Assembly (NCBI RefSeq): GCF_040183065.1 | Contig: NC_091121.1 | Coordinates: forward strand, 62,218,287-62,282,286 | DNA length: 64,000 bases | From: Periplaneta americana | Taxonomy: Eukaryota > Arthropoda > Insecta > Blattodea > Blattidae | Direction of reading: 5' to 3' | Part shown: positions 54,901 to 63,970 of the stretch, in pieces | How positions within the stretch are numbered: position 1 is the first letter of the stretch | Layout of the letters: every line of letters begins with the position of its first letter | Position numbers and translations under genes: made by a program | The notes under the pieces: model-generated | What the model saw: only the letters and a program-made list of their open reading frames with translations | What the model was told of the DNA's origin: nothing | Databases searched by the model: none

Positions 54901-55961
54901 CAAATCTGACTAACAGTAATAGATTTTTAGGTAGGAAAAATCCTAAGGAGAGCCTCCATCAGATGAAGTAAAACTATTGACGTCAAGTAGTAAATCTGAT
55001 ATTTATAAAACTTCCCTCACGAATACAGAAAGAGGAAATGTAAAATTCTATCTTCAGTCACATCATTACTCTTGGTAGCTGGTATTGCCATAATAGCAAT
55101 GAAATTCTGGGGACCTCTGGTAGAGAAGAGTTTGTACATGTTAATTCAAATTCTCACTCTCCCACAGCCTTCTTTTTTCTGTGTGTAACAATATCCACTG
55201 TACACATGTAGGATGTGCATATTGAAAATGGCTATCAATCTGAGATTAGTTTGTATGAGCCAATGACTTTACTGTCACGTGCTCAGCATTGAAAACCAAT
55301 CAGCATAGTGCATGATCTCTTCATGAGCTTGTATATGGTTCCAACTGTAGAGAGGCTGATGAATAATGGGATGTTCACATTAGTAATAAAATTTCATATT
55401 GGTACCATTTCTCACGTCAAAAGTTACTGAGCATAATGTGACTTTCTTTTCCTTATTTTAATCGTTATTTTACTTTGCTTATGTGAATGTGATAGTGCAG
55501 TATCTGAGATTTGAAGTTTCTCTGGTGATGGAGTTGTGAAGATGGTTTTAGACTTTTCAACTGTGTTTTGATGTATGATTTCTCTTTCACATTCCGGAAC
55601 TACTTACAGGTTCGACTCTGAGAGTTAAATTATCCAAAAACTGGAAGTATCTCCTACTTCTGTTACGTTCAATGTGTATGGTTGTTTCAAATGTTGAAGT
55701 AGTCAAATGTAATGGATACAAGGTAGATGATCCTTTCAGGTCTCAAGTGATGTCACCCTGTAAGTAATTTTGAAAATTAAGAGAAATCAAATCCCAACAT
55801 TTGGAAAATCCAAATTCTCCAAATCTCTTCTTTGTTTTGCATGTTGTGAATCTGCTTTCATTTCTTTAAACAATTTATTGCACAATTTTATATGGTTTTA
55901 TTTTTCAGTGAAGTGGATTGGTGTGGGAAAAGGTCGTGAGTCCATCATCAATGTTTACTAA
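30940..55961 (+). CDS. AdSS: Adenylosuccinate synthetase (10 coding exons, 448 aa)
   Basis: Coding exons: 30940-31116, 40060-40162, 40242-40372, 40455-40603, 42837-43042, 44737-44891, 45054-45178, 53723-53849, 53933-54053, 55909-55961. All introns are GT/AG and the frame is continuous. The enzyme joins IMP and aspartate using GTP to form adenylosuccinate, the first committed step to AMP, in the cytosol. Visible motifs: [11 protein letters not shown] (P-loop-like, catalytic D38), GGNNAGHT (catalytic H66), [39 protein letters not shown] (residues 239-258), [35 protein letters not shown], and the C-terminal [13 protein letters not shown]. Length matches the animal enzyme (about 456 aa). The ATG at 30940 is the first in frame; a GTG just upstream is not a plausible start. 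One oddity is a Lys where the family has Gly in TGRKRR (exon 7). The remaining uncertainty is only the N-terminus. Confidence 0.97.
31117..31930. other. AdSS intron 1, proximal part
   Basis: Single-copy-looking, AT-rich intron sequence. No repeat was recognised. Confidence 0.4.
31936..32552. mobile_element. Degraded DNA element with imperfect inverted termini
   Basis: The left end GGGTAGGATTGCCATTTTTT and the inverted right end CTAGGGTTAGCAATCTC face each other. Both are followed by an AAATACGGGAG / AAATACGAGAG-type segment. It has no coding content. It probably belongs to a hAT-type non-autonomous family. Confidence 0.45.
32560..33525. other. AdSS intron 1, no recognised feature
   Basis: No exon or repeat was supported in this part of the intron. 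Confidence 0.4.
33530..33870 (-). repeat. tRNA-derived SINE of a second family, with GT microsatellite
   Basis: The minus strand begins near 33862 with a tRNA-like head: CAGGTACCTCAGCTGGTAGA (A box) and CCACGGTTCGATCCCAG (B box). The non-tRNA body follows and a GT run lies at 33643-33665. The body is unlike family S. Confidence 0.75.
33880..36230. other. AdSS intron 1, no recognised feature
   Basis: AT-rich. A short patch near 35690-35735 resembles mariner-like fragments but is too short to assign. Confidence 0.4.
36236..39033 (+). mobile_element. hAT (Charlie/ZBED-like) transposon fossil
   Basis: Termini CAGTGGTTCTCAAAG (left) and the inverted CAGTGGTTCACAAA (right) are typical of hAT-Charlie elements. 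Coding remains are on the plus strand. Near 38235-38330 the frame [20 protein letters not shown] and RNRVNARQT matches the C-terminal hATC dimerisation region of ZBED/SCAND3-like proteins. The rest is eroded by stops. No matching 8-bp flank survives. A family S SINE is inserted at 38429-38672. Confidence 0.75.
38429..38672 (+). repeat. tRNA-derived SINE (family S), nearly full length
   Basis: Head with GTGGGTTCGATTTCCGC (B box). The body contains GGTTGGGTTTTTTCTGAGG and CTCAGCCTCATCTTGCG, and the 3' end TTGATACAGCATCGTTAAAT. It is inserted in the hAT fossil. Confidence 0.85.
39035..40055. other. AdSS intron 1, distal part
   Basis: No repeat or extra exon was supported. Small open frames at 39506-39731 overlap on both strands and look random. 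Confidence 0.4.
40876..41775 (-). mobile_element. RTE-like retrotransposon 3' fragment (AdSS intron 4)
   Basis: The minus strand encodes [54 protein letters not shown] and [20 protein letters not shown]: the RT thumb and C-terminal region. A break follows, with foreign or rearranged sequence at about 41060-41310. The 3' part near 40880-41050 ends in a TTAC-type tail. Same family as 28815-29895. Confidence 0.85.
42131..42183 (-). repeat. Tiny fragment of retrotransposon 'J'
   Basis: About 50 bp match the zinc-motif segment of family J ([12 protein letters not shown] on the minus strand). Both ends are lost. Confidence 0.65.
43551..43733. mobile_element. MITE with 28-bp inverted repeats and CTTACAC flanks
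   Basis: CACAGTCTAGTATATACAGT continues to CACGAAGCT and is repeated in inverted form at the right end. CTTACAC flanks both ends, a 7-bp direct repeat (8 bp would be expected for hAT; one base may have changed). Non-coding, 183 bp, in AdSS intron 5. Confidence 0.82.
44023..44276 (-). mobile_element. Retrotransposon 'J' copy 3, 5'-truncated, 13-bp target duplication
   Basis: The duplication TGACTAAGAATGT lies at 44010-44022 and 44277-44289. Only the last 250 bp are present. They encode [20 protein letters not shown] and [18 protein letters not shown]. The tail is (AAC)n, seen as GTT repeats at the left edge. Confidence 0.92.
44337..44598. mobile_element. MITE with about 33-bp inverted repeats
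   Basis: Termini ATATCGTCA and TGACGATAT continue inward through GAATGCAAGAACTA-GTAACT. The 20-bp inner motif occurs a third time near 44430. Likely TA target. Non-coding, 262 bp, just upstream of AdSS exon 6. Confidence 0.75.
45190..46930. other. AdSS intron 7, GC-shifted stretch, possible solo LTR
   Basis: From about 45240 to 46200 composition changes and open non-coding frames appear, in the style of an LTR. I found no paired LTR or target duplication. An imperfect palindrome ATCCGTGATCCTATCACGGAT-like sits at about 45897-45917. Identity is open. Confidence 0.3.
46941..47092 (-). repeat. tRNA-derived SINE (family S), head half
   Basis: Matches the family at GAGGCCGAGGATTC, GGTTGGGGAAAACCTCGG and CCAGCCAGGTAATCAG. 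The tRNA-like head is degraded. Confidence 0.75.
47095..47438. repeat. Degenerate internal repeats
   Basis: Several approximate copies of a 60-80 bp unit with TATA-AAAATATA, TTCAATTTACAA and CAGTTGAGCTATAT follow one another, resuming at about 52660-52700 beyond the inserted elements. An old tandem array split by the J insertion is a fair reading. Confidence 0.5.
47808..47965 (+). repeat. GC-rich SINE-like insertion with TACC target duplication
   Basis: TACC lies at 47804-47807 and 47966-47969. The body is GC-rich (CCCGGGGGTAAAAGGCGGTC, GTGGTGCCGACCACACCACC) and ends in an ACCTTT/TTTACC run. It is unlike the tRNA-headed family S. Comparison with the uninterrupted J copies gives its exact ends. 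Confidence 0.8.
48177..48892 (-). repeat. 3' LTR (716 bp)
   Basis: Boundaries TGTGAATTTT and CGCTGTCACA on the plus strand. It has one more copy of a 36-bp unit (within CTCAGGTCCCTCCAACTGCG) than the other LTR, plus two short extra segments. Confidence 0.93.
48893..48908 (-). promoter_or_regulatory. Polypurine tract
   Basis: On the minus strand CCTAAGGAGGGAGCAA directly abuts the 3' LTR, the usual second-strand priming site. Confidence 0.8.
48983..49378 (-). pseudogene. Rest of aspartic protease, in a different frame
   Basis: In a second frame the protease continues: [40 protein letters not shown]. The VLGLD element is the usual C-terminal protease motif. It connects with the Gag frame only through a frame change at about 49340-49380. 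Either a mutation or a programmed shift; a shift inside the protease favours mutation. No pol sequence follows before the polypurine tract. Confidence 0.75.
49261..51366 (-). CDS. Gag polyprotein with five tandem CCHC zinc knuckles and start of protease (701 aa)
   Basis: The ATG lies 10 bp after the primer site. Residues 1-160 form a coiled-coil-like region of repeated [15 protein letters not shown] heptads and a second repeat ([15 protein letters not shown]). Residues about 220-380 are the Gag capsid core ([39 protein letters not shown]), as in Gypsy-type elements. Then five CX2CX4HX4C knuckles follow (first [16 protein letters not shown]) on a 44-residue unit with an arginine/glutamate-rich spacer. 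Gag assembles the particle and packages RNA. The frame runs into the protease active site VLVDTGA (DTG at 49390-49398) and then leaves the protease frame about 10 residues later. The ORF is otherwise intact. Confidence 0.9.
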   Translation of the reverse strand: MENLQQILQAIAEMKAEMNMHISEVKDNMNDMNKHISEVKNDISDVKTEMKSDISDVKTEMKSDISEVKGDISGVKNDVTTQIESVSAHIDGIVAIVKDELKADLDKLNQNFTTINETVAELSQDVDHFGGKIRDLERRQKQTSEVMDKHAEENKHILALMDQHAVENKHILALVDRQAREQKQIIAEEVQRALERSTTELRTSCSGHVEPSPSARHCNVKTPKFDGTTSWAIFHRQFEAIAEHNGWTSAEKTTQLLAALQGQASEILHSVPKDGTAAEMMAALEGRYGDHQLAAAFRTQLKTRVQQSGESLQEFAMAVEQLAHKALRGLPNDFIAGEAAYTFGSGVRDPEIRQQLLLAEHRTINAALTAALRMEAAKLAAGVSTPHWVRSVTATDAGGRQPKPPERQRRGAPTCWSCGRPGHLKRDCDRSGHRREREVADIEERRQSTERQRRRAPTCWSCGKPGHLRRDCDQSGHRQEREVADVEERQQSTERRRRRAPTCWCCGRPGHLRRDCDQSGHKQEREVADVEERQQSTERRRRRTPNCWSCGRPGHLRRDCDRSGHRQEGEVADTERNQQPPEQQRRRVPTCWSCSEPGHLQRSCDRPGNSRPDAKRSTSAPSSPSPRLVLKPVDRRCDDGLIDEGRIRGRPCRVLVDTGAMLTIADQTSCVAYLGGHRCANTSYGLLQARACPSRERSSWT
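49560..50135 (-). repeat. 132-bp coding tandem repeat (zinc-knuckle units)
   Basis: Five knuckles recur at about 132-bp spacing. The spacers between knuckles 2, 3 and 4 are nearly identical ([17 protein letters not shown]), while units 1 and 5 are more diverged, a pattern of recent internal amplification. Confidence 0.88.
51377..51394 (-). promoter_or_regulatory. Primer-binding site matching tRNA-Leu
   Basis: On the minus strand TGGTGTCAGAAGTGGGAT is complementary to the 3' end of eukaryotic tRNA-Leu (ending in ATCCCACTTCTGACACCA), 18 of 18 nt by memory of that tRNA, one nucleotide inside the LTR. Confidence 0.85.
51396..52047 (-). repeat. 5' LTR (652 bp)
   Basis: Same termini as the 3' LTR. 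On the element's own strand it is the upstream LTR and would carry the promoter. Its inner edge is one base from the primer site. Confidence 0.93.
52700..53300 (-). mobile_element. Jockey-type reverse transcriptase C-terminal fragment
   Basis: The minus-strand frame at 53233-52841 reads [59 protein letters not shown], the post-RT thumb region of Jockey-like elements. Upstream and downstream parts are missing. It differs from families J and the RTE-like one. Confidence 0.8.
53301..53720. other. AdSS intron 7, end
   Basis: No feature other than the splice acceptor was recognised. Confidence 0.4.
54060..55905. other. AdSS intron 9
   Basis: AT-rich. No repeat or additional exon was supported. 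Confidence 0.45.
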
Positions 55962-57600
55962 TGTGTCTGTCCGGAGCACTCGCGCCATCTTCACAAGCAA
56001 TGTTGGAAGCCTTACTCTGAACACCAAGCGTTGTGCCGCTGCCTGCAGGCCAGGCTCCCCTTTGAGTTACTGTCAGGATGGTAATGCTATTTAAATAGTG
56101 GTCCTCCAAGACTGTTGAAATTAATGTCTCATATTTTAGATAAAAATTGTGAGGACCAGTAAGGCACTAGTCTGGGGATTCATCCAGTTAGCCCAGTACA
56201 CTTGTACTGGATGAATTCCTTTGCATTGCCTCCTGCAGATTCGGACTGTTTGGTGTTGGACAAGCACATGTACACTGGTAGTGTAATATTTAGGTGCTAT
56301 AATGTAAAAATATTGGTTTTACTCTACCTGCTTATAGTGGTGAGGGATGTACACTGTTGCTATTTATTTGTTTTAGAAGTACAAGCAATCATGTAAAACT
56401 ATTATTAGATAAATATTTTGGATGTATTCCTTCCGCTGGTTGGTGAAGAGTACGTCATTATTATGACATTGGGGAGCAATATCGACGTGCAGCACAATTT
56501 AATGTATCTCCCTGCACGTTAACCTGCATAGTATATGAAATTGCAAGACTGCCTGTTAACCACTTCTCAACTTGCGTGTTGTAACCTCCAAAGTGTTTGA
56601 GAAGTGGAGGTGTACATTGTTAAGTGGGGGGAAAAAATATGCCAAAGAAATTGTAAATATATAATAACTTGAAGTATAGATGAGTATTGTTTTTAGAGTA
56701 TTCTCAAGTTGAGATATCATGTATCGCAGTCTCATAAGCTGACAAGCTGAGTGTGGTATTTGTTTATTGAATCATTGGCGTAAAATTCATAATAACTACA
56801 AGTTATATGATCAGAACATAATACAAGTTGTGGAAAGACTTAACTTTCAAACGAAAGAGGAATCATTGTAACAAATTAGAAAATCTGATATGTTTCTTTC
56901 AAGACGGTGGAGCATTAGGATACATTTCCATATTTAGTTAACTGTTCTTTATAAATTGTGAATTGTGAATTAAACTCGTTTAGATTAATCCTTTTAAGGC
57001 CATATACAATGCAGATCGAGATATACGGAGAAAGTTTATCTTTTTCATGCTACATGTAGGCTAATTGCATAACAAATTTTAGTAGGCATTTCCAGTTGCC
57101 AGTGATTGGCACTCATGCTCCATGGTGTTACATCCTTCCTTTTATCTTGACATGTTTTTTATCATATAATATTTTACATAAAATTCTAATTCATTAAGCA
57201 TATATCTTCATAAACTTCACATTATTGCATATGCTGTTTGGCATATTTGGGTGGTGAGAAACTCCTACTTAAATTTTGTACATGGACTGTTTCACCACTT
57301 CTTTCTTCTTTTTGACAGTGTTTTGTCATTTTCCTTGAGGTCCAGTGTCTCACTATCTTGAAGACATTCTTTTACCAGGGATGCTATAATTTATATTTCG
57401 TTTTAGAATCTCAGTTTGTGGACTTGTTTTCTATATCTATATTTTGTTTTCATAATCATAGATAAAAAAAGACTGTTAAAAGACATCCTATACTCTTTTG
57501 CCCTTAGTGTGACCAAAAAATATGAAGTATCAGTCCAATATGATTACTGAGATTAATTAGTGACTAATTGTTAACAATTCTGATAATGTACCCAGGATAG
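55962..57600 (+). other. AdSS 3' UTR and flank
   Basis: Follows the stop codon. No canonical AATAAA was found close by. An ATTAAA variant sits at 56969-56974, so the 3' UTR may be about 1 kb. Confidence 0.4.
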
Positions 57601-57642
57601 AAGAAATAATATTTAATGCAACAGAAAATATGTTGATTTTTT

Positions 57643-58010
57643 GTGATGTGCAAATTTTTAATATTTTACATTCATAATTATAGATATCAAGATCGTAGCA
57701 TTTCCACGAAATTTAAAATAATAAAAGATGAAAGTGTCTCAGTGTACAACAAAATATACCCTAATTCCTGTCTAAGGAATAATGCAGTTGCATTCTTTCG
57801 ATTACTCACAAAGCATGACTGTTTGTCAAAACATTTGAAAAAAATTGGAATTATTTCTTCGCCATTCTGTTCATTGTGCAGTCTTCAGGAAGAAATGAAT
57901 CAGAGAATTATCTTAAGTGATGTCCAGCCCTTTCCTCTAAAGTCACTGTGTGTAAGAAATATTGGAGAACAAGAGAGTTAATGGCTTTATTGGCAAGAAC
58001 TAAGCATCAG
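57643..58010 (+). mobile_element. Retrotransposon C-terminal fragment related to family J
   Basis: The frame reads YPNSCLRNNAVAFFRLLTKH, DCLSKHLKKIGI and CSLCSLQEEMN. These match the [20 protein letters not shown] and [11 protein letters not shown] segments of J at lower identity, so this is a different subfamily. One stop and frame changes are present. Confidence 0.7.
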
Positions 58011-58019
58011 TTAACAACA

Positions 58020-59110
58020 TTCATAATAAAAATTCAAATTTTGGATTTGGTACATTTAAGAAGTCTAAATTCAAGCTTAAAATAAGGGAGAGTTCAATCT
58101 TTTATGCTACATCTATGATTCTTAAACAGTCGATACAGTGAAGAAGATTATGCAGGGAAGCTCTTTACAATGACACTCATTTTTTGCACAGTCTTTCTTG
58201 TGGTGATGTGGTCATCTACCATTAAGTTACAAATTCTTTCTAATGAATAAGAATGAAAGTGTATGTACGTGTTATTTAAAGGAAAGCAACAATTTTTAAC
58301 CAGTGTTCCACAAGATTCTCCCTGAAGTGCCACTAGGAAGATTGAAAAGATGGCCAGTAAAAATTCTAAGACTTCAGAAGTGTTGTATATTTTCCATAAA
58401 AGATTACTAAGAACTAAAATAAAAACAGTTTACTGCTGAAGTAAATTAGTGACATGTAACAACAACATGCTGTTAAAAATATTTGTAATTTGATCATCAT
58501 TAACATTTCAAGAGTAGGCTTAACAGCTTGTCTTGGTTTCAGTCCATCTTCTAACAGGTCTACAGATATTCCATCTTCTCCTTGGTTGTACTGCCACAAT
58601 TTAAATTTGATATTATTGCACTTAATAATTTAAATGCAAGAATTCTGAAAACTGCTTTCAGTGAAAACTTAGGGTATGTGGTGCACTACAGCTCACTGTG
58701 GAGCAATAGCCTTTACCAACCATTTTCAGCACCAGGCCAGCATTAAAGCAGAGTTCAGAGCAACAATGTTTCTCACAGACTCGCTACTGGATTTGGCATT
58801 TGAATTAACTTTTGTTGTCATAAAACATTTTGTGCTACAAAATAAAAGGCCATTTTGATTAATAAGAAATCCGAATTGTTTCTTTCTCTGCTTATAGTAA
58901 ACAGTTGTATTATTTTTTTATTTTTGCAGTTTTTAGTGACTTTCTAGATTTTATTATAAAAAATAATGTTTAGGATTTTATCAATTGTACTCTTACAACA
59001 ATCTTAATACTCGTTTTTATCATACATTTTTCTTTTAAAAAGTGATGGCGTTTCTTGACATTTTTAGCATTTTACTCACTGTGCTGTTGAATTGAAATAG
59101 ATTGAAAATC
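58020..59110. other. Spacer without recognised gene
   Basis: AT-rich. Short frames without domains. Confidence 0.4.
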
Positions 59111-59117
59111 ACTGCAG

Positions 59118-59563
59118 TTGATGCTCAAAATTATTTCTTCTTCTGTTGAATGTTTCAATAATTTTGGGTCATCCTACTTAGCCTCCGCCAAACGATTCTG
59201 TCTTTCCCAGCTTCTTTTACCCTCTCTACTCGTTTCCACTCCATTACTCTTGTTTTCAGTTCTCCACCTGATCCATCCATCTCGTTCTTGGTCTTCTTAA
59301 TGGTCTCTTCTTTTTCTTTATTCTCATTTTCAATGCTCTTCTGGGTAAACTGTCTGGTGTCATTCTCTGTACATAGTCAAACCATTCCAGTCTCTTTTTT
59401 AATAAGTTCTTGTAAAGGTCTAACTCCAACTCTTCCTCTTATCTCTATATTCCTGATTCTGTCTCTTCTGATCTTTTCTTCAGTGCTTCACGATATCCTC
59501 ATTTCTGCTGCTTGTAATCAGTTTTTTCTCTCTTGGTCATTACCAAAGTTTCAGAAACCATAA
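59118..59563 (-). mobile_element. Non-LTR reverse transcriptase C-terminal fragment
   Basis: The minus strand encodes RISRSTEEKIRRDRIRN, LQELIKKRLEWFDYVQRM, ALKMRIKKKKRPLRRPRTRW. The motif R-R-WF-HV-RM followed by G-R-RPRTRW is the usual end of RTE-like ORFs. The copy is frame-broken. Confidence 0.75.
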
Positions 59564-59569
59564 CATTAC

Positions 59570-61110
59570 TGGCACAAAGTATGTTTTATAAATAAGTCTT
59601 ACCATTCACATTATGTCTTTAATTAGACTGTACAACCTTGTATTTTTTGGGTAAGTTCTTTTTTTTATTTTTCCTTGTCATTCATATTTACTTCCCAAAC
59701 TCTTTCAATGCCTTTAATGGGTATCCACCACATGTAATCTCACTCATTGCTGATTCCGTTCTAATCTTCATCATTACATTCTTCTGTATATTAATTTCCA
59801 ATCCAGCTTTTTTAATTCAACATATTATATATTAATATCCTGTTCCACTAATGATGACTGATTCTGTTAATTTACCTCACACAACTTGGAGTTCTTCACA
59901 TGATGTGTTGAAGAATTTCTCCCTTAATGTTTGAAGTTCGTGTGGTGAGTGAGGATTATTCTCACACGGTTTGTTTTTGTACTTCACCCACAGGTAAAAT
60001 TCACGTGGCTTCAAATCGGAGTTATCTTGGAGACCACAAATCATAACTCACAATGCAGCCACTGAAGAGTTCAGGAATTTCACTCATTGTACAGTTAATG
60101 TCGTATGTGTGGCTTAATTTTGCATCAGTTGTGCATATTACCTTTTTGCCCTATAAATTTGATTAAAATAGGGTTAAATTAGATAACATATGAGAAACTC
60201 TTAAACTAAACCTGTTCAGTTCACCTTCAACTGAGTTTAAAACTGATTCAACATCTTCAACATTGGGCTACAAACTCCACTTTCTTCTAGCTTAATTATT
60301 TATTTCTCTTTGAATAGTCTGTAGGCTGACATGGGGTCCTTCTGAGAGTATGAATCCATTTTGAACTTTGTTACAGTTGATGGTGGACTTAATGGTTTCC
60401 TTTCAGAGTTCCTATACTGCGTATTTGTTTCGTCATCAATTTAATAAAAGAATAAAATTATTTAGCTAACATCTTTCTGATTTTGTTTTTCAAAATAGAA
60501 AAGGAGAAGAAAAGTACAATATGTATAACTCTGTTAGTACTGATCACAATTCAGTATTTGTAATGCCTAGAGGGGCATTTACCATTTCATGCAAATTAAT
60601 TCCTATAGCAGTTAGAAGAAGAAGAAGCAACTTTTCATTACAAGATCAAAATGATATCACCTAAGTCTTAATGATTGAGGGGTATAATATTGTGCAATAT
60701 GAAACTTTCTCTCGCAGTTACTTATGATCACTTGATAAGTGTCTCGTATAAAATTCAGTTTTACAATATGATAACATACTGACTGTTTTCATTTGGCCTT
60801 TCCGTCAGTATGAACATCTGCCTATGCTCAGGATCATGTTGCAACTCTAGAGTGAAATATCAGTGGCGAAAGAGACTTGCCCAAGGACATATTCTCAGGT
60901 CCATGGACGTTTATAGAAGATTTTCCTGTAGTTTAATGTTTTATGTGGAAATTGAAATATTTGAGAAGTTGTAAAATTTCCACTGAAGAAATAAAAGAGA
61001 ATTTGAGGCATTTGATTGAATTGCATACTAAATTAACATCAGCTAAACCAGATAATAGAATGATAGTTGCTTATCAGTAAATATCATTCTTCATCAAAGA
61101 TTTAAATTTT
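59570..61110. other. Spacer left of the unidentified gene
   Basis: I looked for upstream exons of the gene at 61124 and found none that I can support. Confidence 0.35.
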
Positions 61111-61123
61111 CTCTGTCATGCAG

Positions 61124-63970
61124 GATTTATGAACTTGTCAGCTTATGGACACAGCCTACAACAATGTTTGGTAATGCAGACATGGAGCAGCATTATGAGC
61201 AATTTACAGGTATTTCCCCTCACTGTTCTCCTGCACTCCACTATTGTTTTTGTATATCATCATCTCTGTGTGAAATAGACTTCCTGCCAATGTCTATTAG
61301 ACTGACTCATCAAAGTTGCATAGGATTTTTTTTTTATGGGATTGTATTTAACATGCGTTCCTCCTCAGAAATTTGAAATGTAATAATTTTAACATCATAA
61401 GAAAGTTATTGTTATCTTTATTTTTTATACCGTAAAAACTATTGAAACTTTAATTTCAATCAAATTCTCGTACCTCGTCATCCTTCTTGATTTCTTCAGA
61501 TTCATGAAAAGTGCTGCACTCTGGAGGTATCCGGAATATTAGACATGCACAAACTGTTGCAGAAACTATTACAATAGCTTGCTATGATATTACAGGTGTC
61601 AGGAATGTTAATATGTGTAAAATGTTTGTTCAGGGATTGAGATGTCAATATATTGGCTGTTCTTTCCAACTTTGGTACTTGTTTCTCGTGCAATCCCTCC
61701 CCCCCCCCCTTATTTTTATTTAAGATAGTTTCCAGCTTAATACATAACTTCCAATTATACACTACTCTTCACTTAAGGATAACTCGTACAAAATATAAAA
61801 AGAAAACCTGACATAAATTTGATGCCTTAAAAGCACTTGAGAGTGCATGCAGTATTGGATGTAATGTATCTGTAACAGGAATCTGTTCAAGTTTGTTATT
61901 GATCTAATTCCCATTATTCCAGAGTTTATCAGTTAAAGTTGAGTTTCATGATAATGTTTACTTGTAAATATAATTAACTGAAACTTCAAGATTAAAAGAA
62001 AAAAAAGTTTATTAATCTGAAGTGATGATTGCTATCAGGGATAATGGTTAAGAGAGATTAGGTAAATTTTTTCCAGTAAAATTATTAGACGTTCATTTTT
62101 TTCGCATGCAGAAACTACAGAGGAAGGTTGGGTTCTATGGAACAAAAGTACGTACTGCAGGTATGTTAAGTCAGTTGCATCTTTAAGTTGGCCTATGTTA
62201 TAAGTAGCTGAGAATGCTGCCTAAGAGTATCTAATGCTGCCTCAACTATTTTCAGGAACCAGTTGTTTCGTTCCTCATCTCTATGTTCAGTTGTCCTTTT
62301 TCAGCATACATCTTAAACTGAATCAGAACATACTTTAATGGCCTAAGGTGATATTGTTCATATGATGACTAGGATTATGATTGATTTGAAGCATACTATG
62401 GTTCAGCTCGTATGTTTCTGCATTATTTTCGGCTCTGTGAGTAGATATGTTTTTGTGTGATTTTTAAATTTATACTAAAGTGATTTCATTGCAACTGTGT
62501 TACGGATAGTTTTAAAGTGAAATTATTAATTAATAGGCAGTCTTAATATTAATCTGTGTCATGTATGTGACAATAGAGAATTGTCTTTGTTATGAATGAA
62601 TATTATTTGCTCTTTCAAATCCCATAAATGTCGACCAACTACTAGAACCTTTTGCAGGTAACCTTCAAACAACTTTCCTGATAACACTTTTCTCTTTGGA
62701 AGATAACCTTCGAAACAACTTTCCTCATAACACTTTTCTCTTTGGAAGAAGTAAGGAATATATATTTCTAAATATTAAACCATTTGTATTTTAGTAAGAG
62801 GTAAATATGAAATGGAGACATGATTTATTTTGCTTCTCACAGCCACGATATTTGCTATTAGAAATTTTGTATCTCTTTAAAATGTTATATCTGTCCCACT
62901 TAAAACATCTTTTTAAAAAATTTTATTTCATGTGGGAAATGATTGTGTGACAAAAACCTACCCATATAGTCCGGTTCAGTGCTATTTTCAAACCTATTGT
63001 GAAACAACATGGGCATTTATTTGTCATAGTAATAATTTGCAGCAACACTCAACAAGATACTGTCATTACATTTGTTTTTAATAGTGTCAAAAACAAACAT
63101 TCGTAAAGAACTTAGTTTGTGTTCTGGGAATGTCCTCAGATTTTACTTAATTTCTATAACTAGACGAGTTACGTAATTCTACCTTGAAATAGATCTGAGC
63201 ACTCTGTTTCACTTATTATCACTCAGTCGTTTCATTTTGAGTGTTAAGTGCGTATTAAAATTATTGAATTCTCATATGAGCATTTTAAACTTATTCAACA
63301 ACCTTTAAAATCTTGAAAATTATTGTGTCCTTACACAATTGGCATTGCTATAGTATAAATAATTGAGATAATTAGCTTAGACATTTACTTTCAGGATGAC
63401 TTTGTACCACTTCCTGATGTGGTTTAAAGTGCCGGGTGTTCCATCTGTTTACAATATTATTCTGCAGTATTGTAACTTATTTTTGGACAAGAATTTTTTT
63501 TAAACAGATGGAACACCAGTCATTTGAAACAATGTTACTCTGATTTGTAAAGACTTACCTCAGTTGGCTGTACCACAATTAAAAGAATCCAGGATCTTCC
63601 TTGTTTAATACTATCATCTTTGGTGTCGTTTTGTACAGTGAAAGCAGTGTAAAACAAATTTATCAAGCTGTAACATGTTGTAATATTTGTCATTGAGAAA
63701 GGGAAGCACTTACCATTTTGAATGTAATGTCATGGAGGAAGATACATGTAATGTATGATAATATTGTTTTTGCAATGTAGAGATAACTAGGCTTGATATT
63801 TCTACGTGATCTATGATCAATAATGCCATATTCTTCCATTGTACAGGGCCTGGTGTGGAAACATGAAAGATTTTGAATGTATTTTACACTTCATTACACA
63901 AGGAAACACAAATCATACTCATATTCAAGATGTGAGAGATTGTCAGTTCAGTTTACAGATTACTTTTTGA
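61124..63970 (+). CDS. Unidentified gene, three consecutive exons (partial)
   Basis: Exons 61124-61209, 62112-62160 and 63847-63970 have good acceptors (CATGCAG, GCATGCAG, GTACAG) and donors (GTATTT, GTATGT). Their phases join without a stop. Peptide segments: IYELVSLWTQPTTMFGNADM, EQHYEQFTE, TTEEGWVLWNKSTYC, RAWCGNMKDFECILHFITQG, NTNHTHIQDVRDCQF. It starts with the third base of a codon, so at least one exon lies to the left. The last exon reaches a TGA at 63968, or is cut at a GTGAGA donor at 63932 and continues past the window. The N-glycosylation-like sites and several Cys and Trp suggest a secreted or lumenal domain. I do not recognise the family. A chance open reading is possible, but three phased exons make it unlikely. 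Confidence 0.55.
62659..62749. repeat. Tandem duplication, two units of about 45 bp
   Basis: TAACCTTC-AAACAACTTTCCT and ATAACACTTTTCTCTTTGGA occur twice in a row with three differences. It lies within the second intron of the unidentified gene. Confidence 0.9.
63435..63517. repeat. Perfect 17-bp inverted repeat, hairpin candidate
   Basis: GGTGTTCCATCTGTTTA (63435-63451) and its exact inverse (63501-63517) flank a 49-nt AT-rich loop. It could be a very short MITE or a structured RNA element. Confidence 0.8.
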
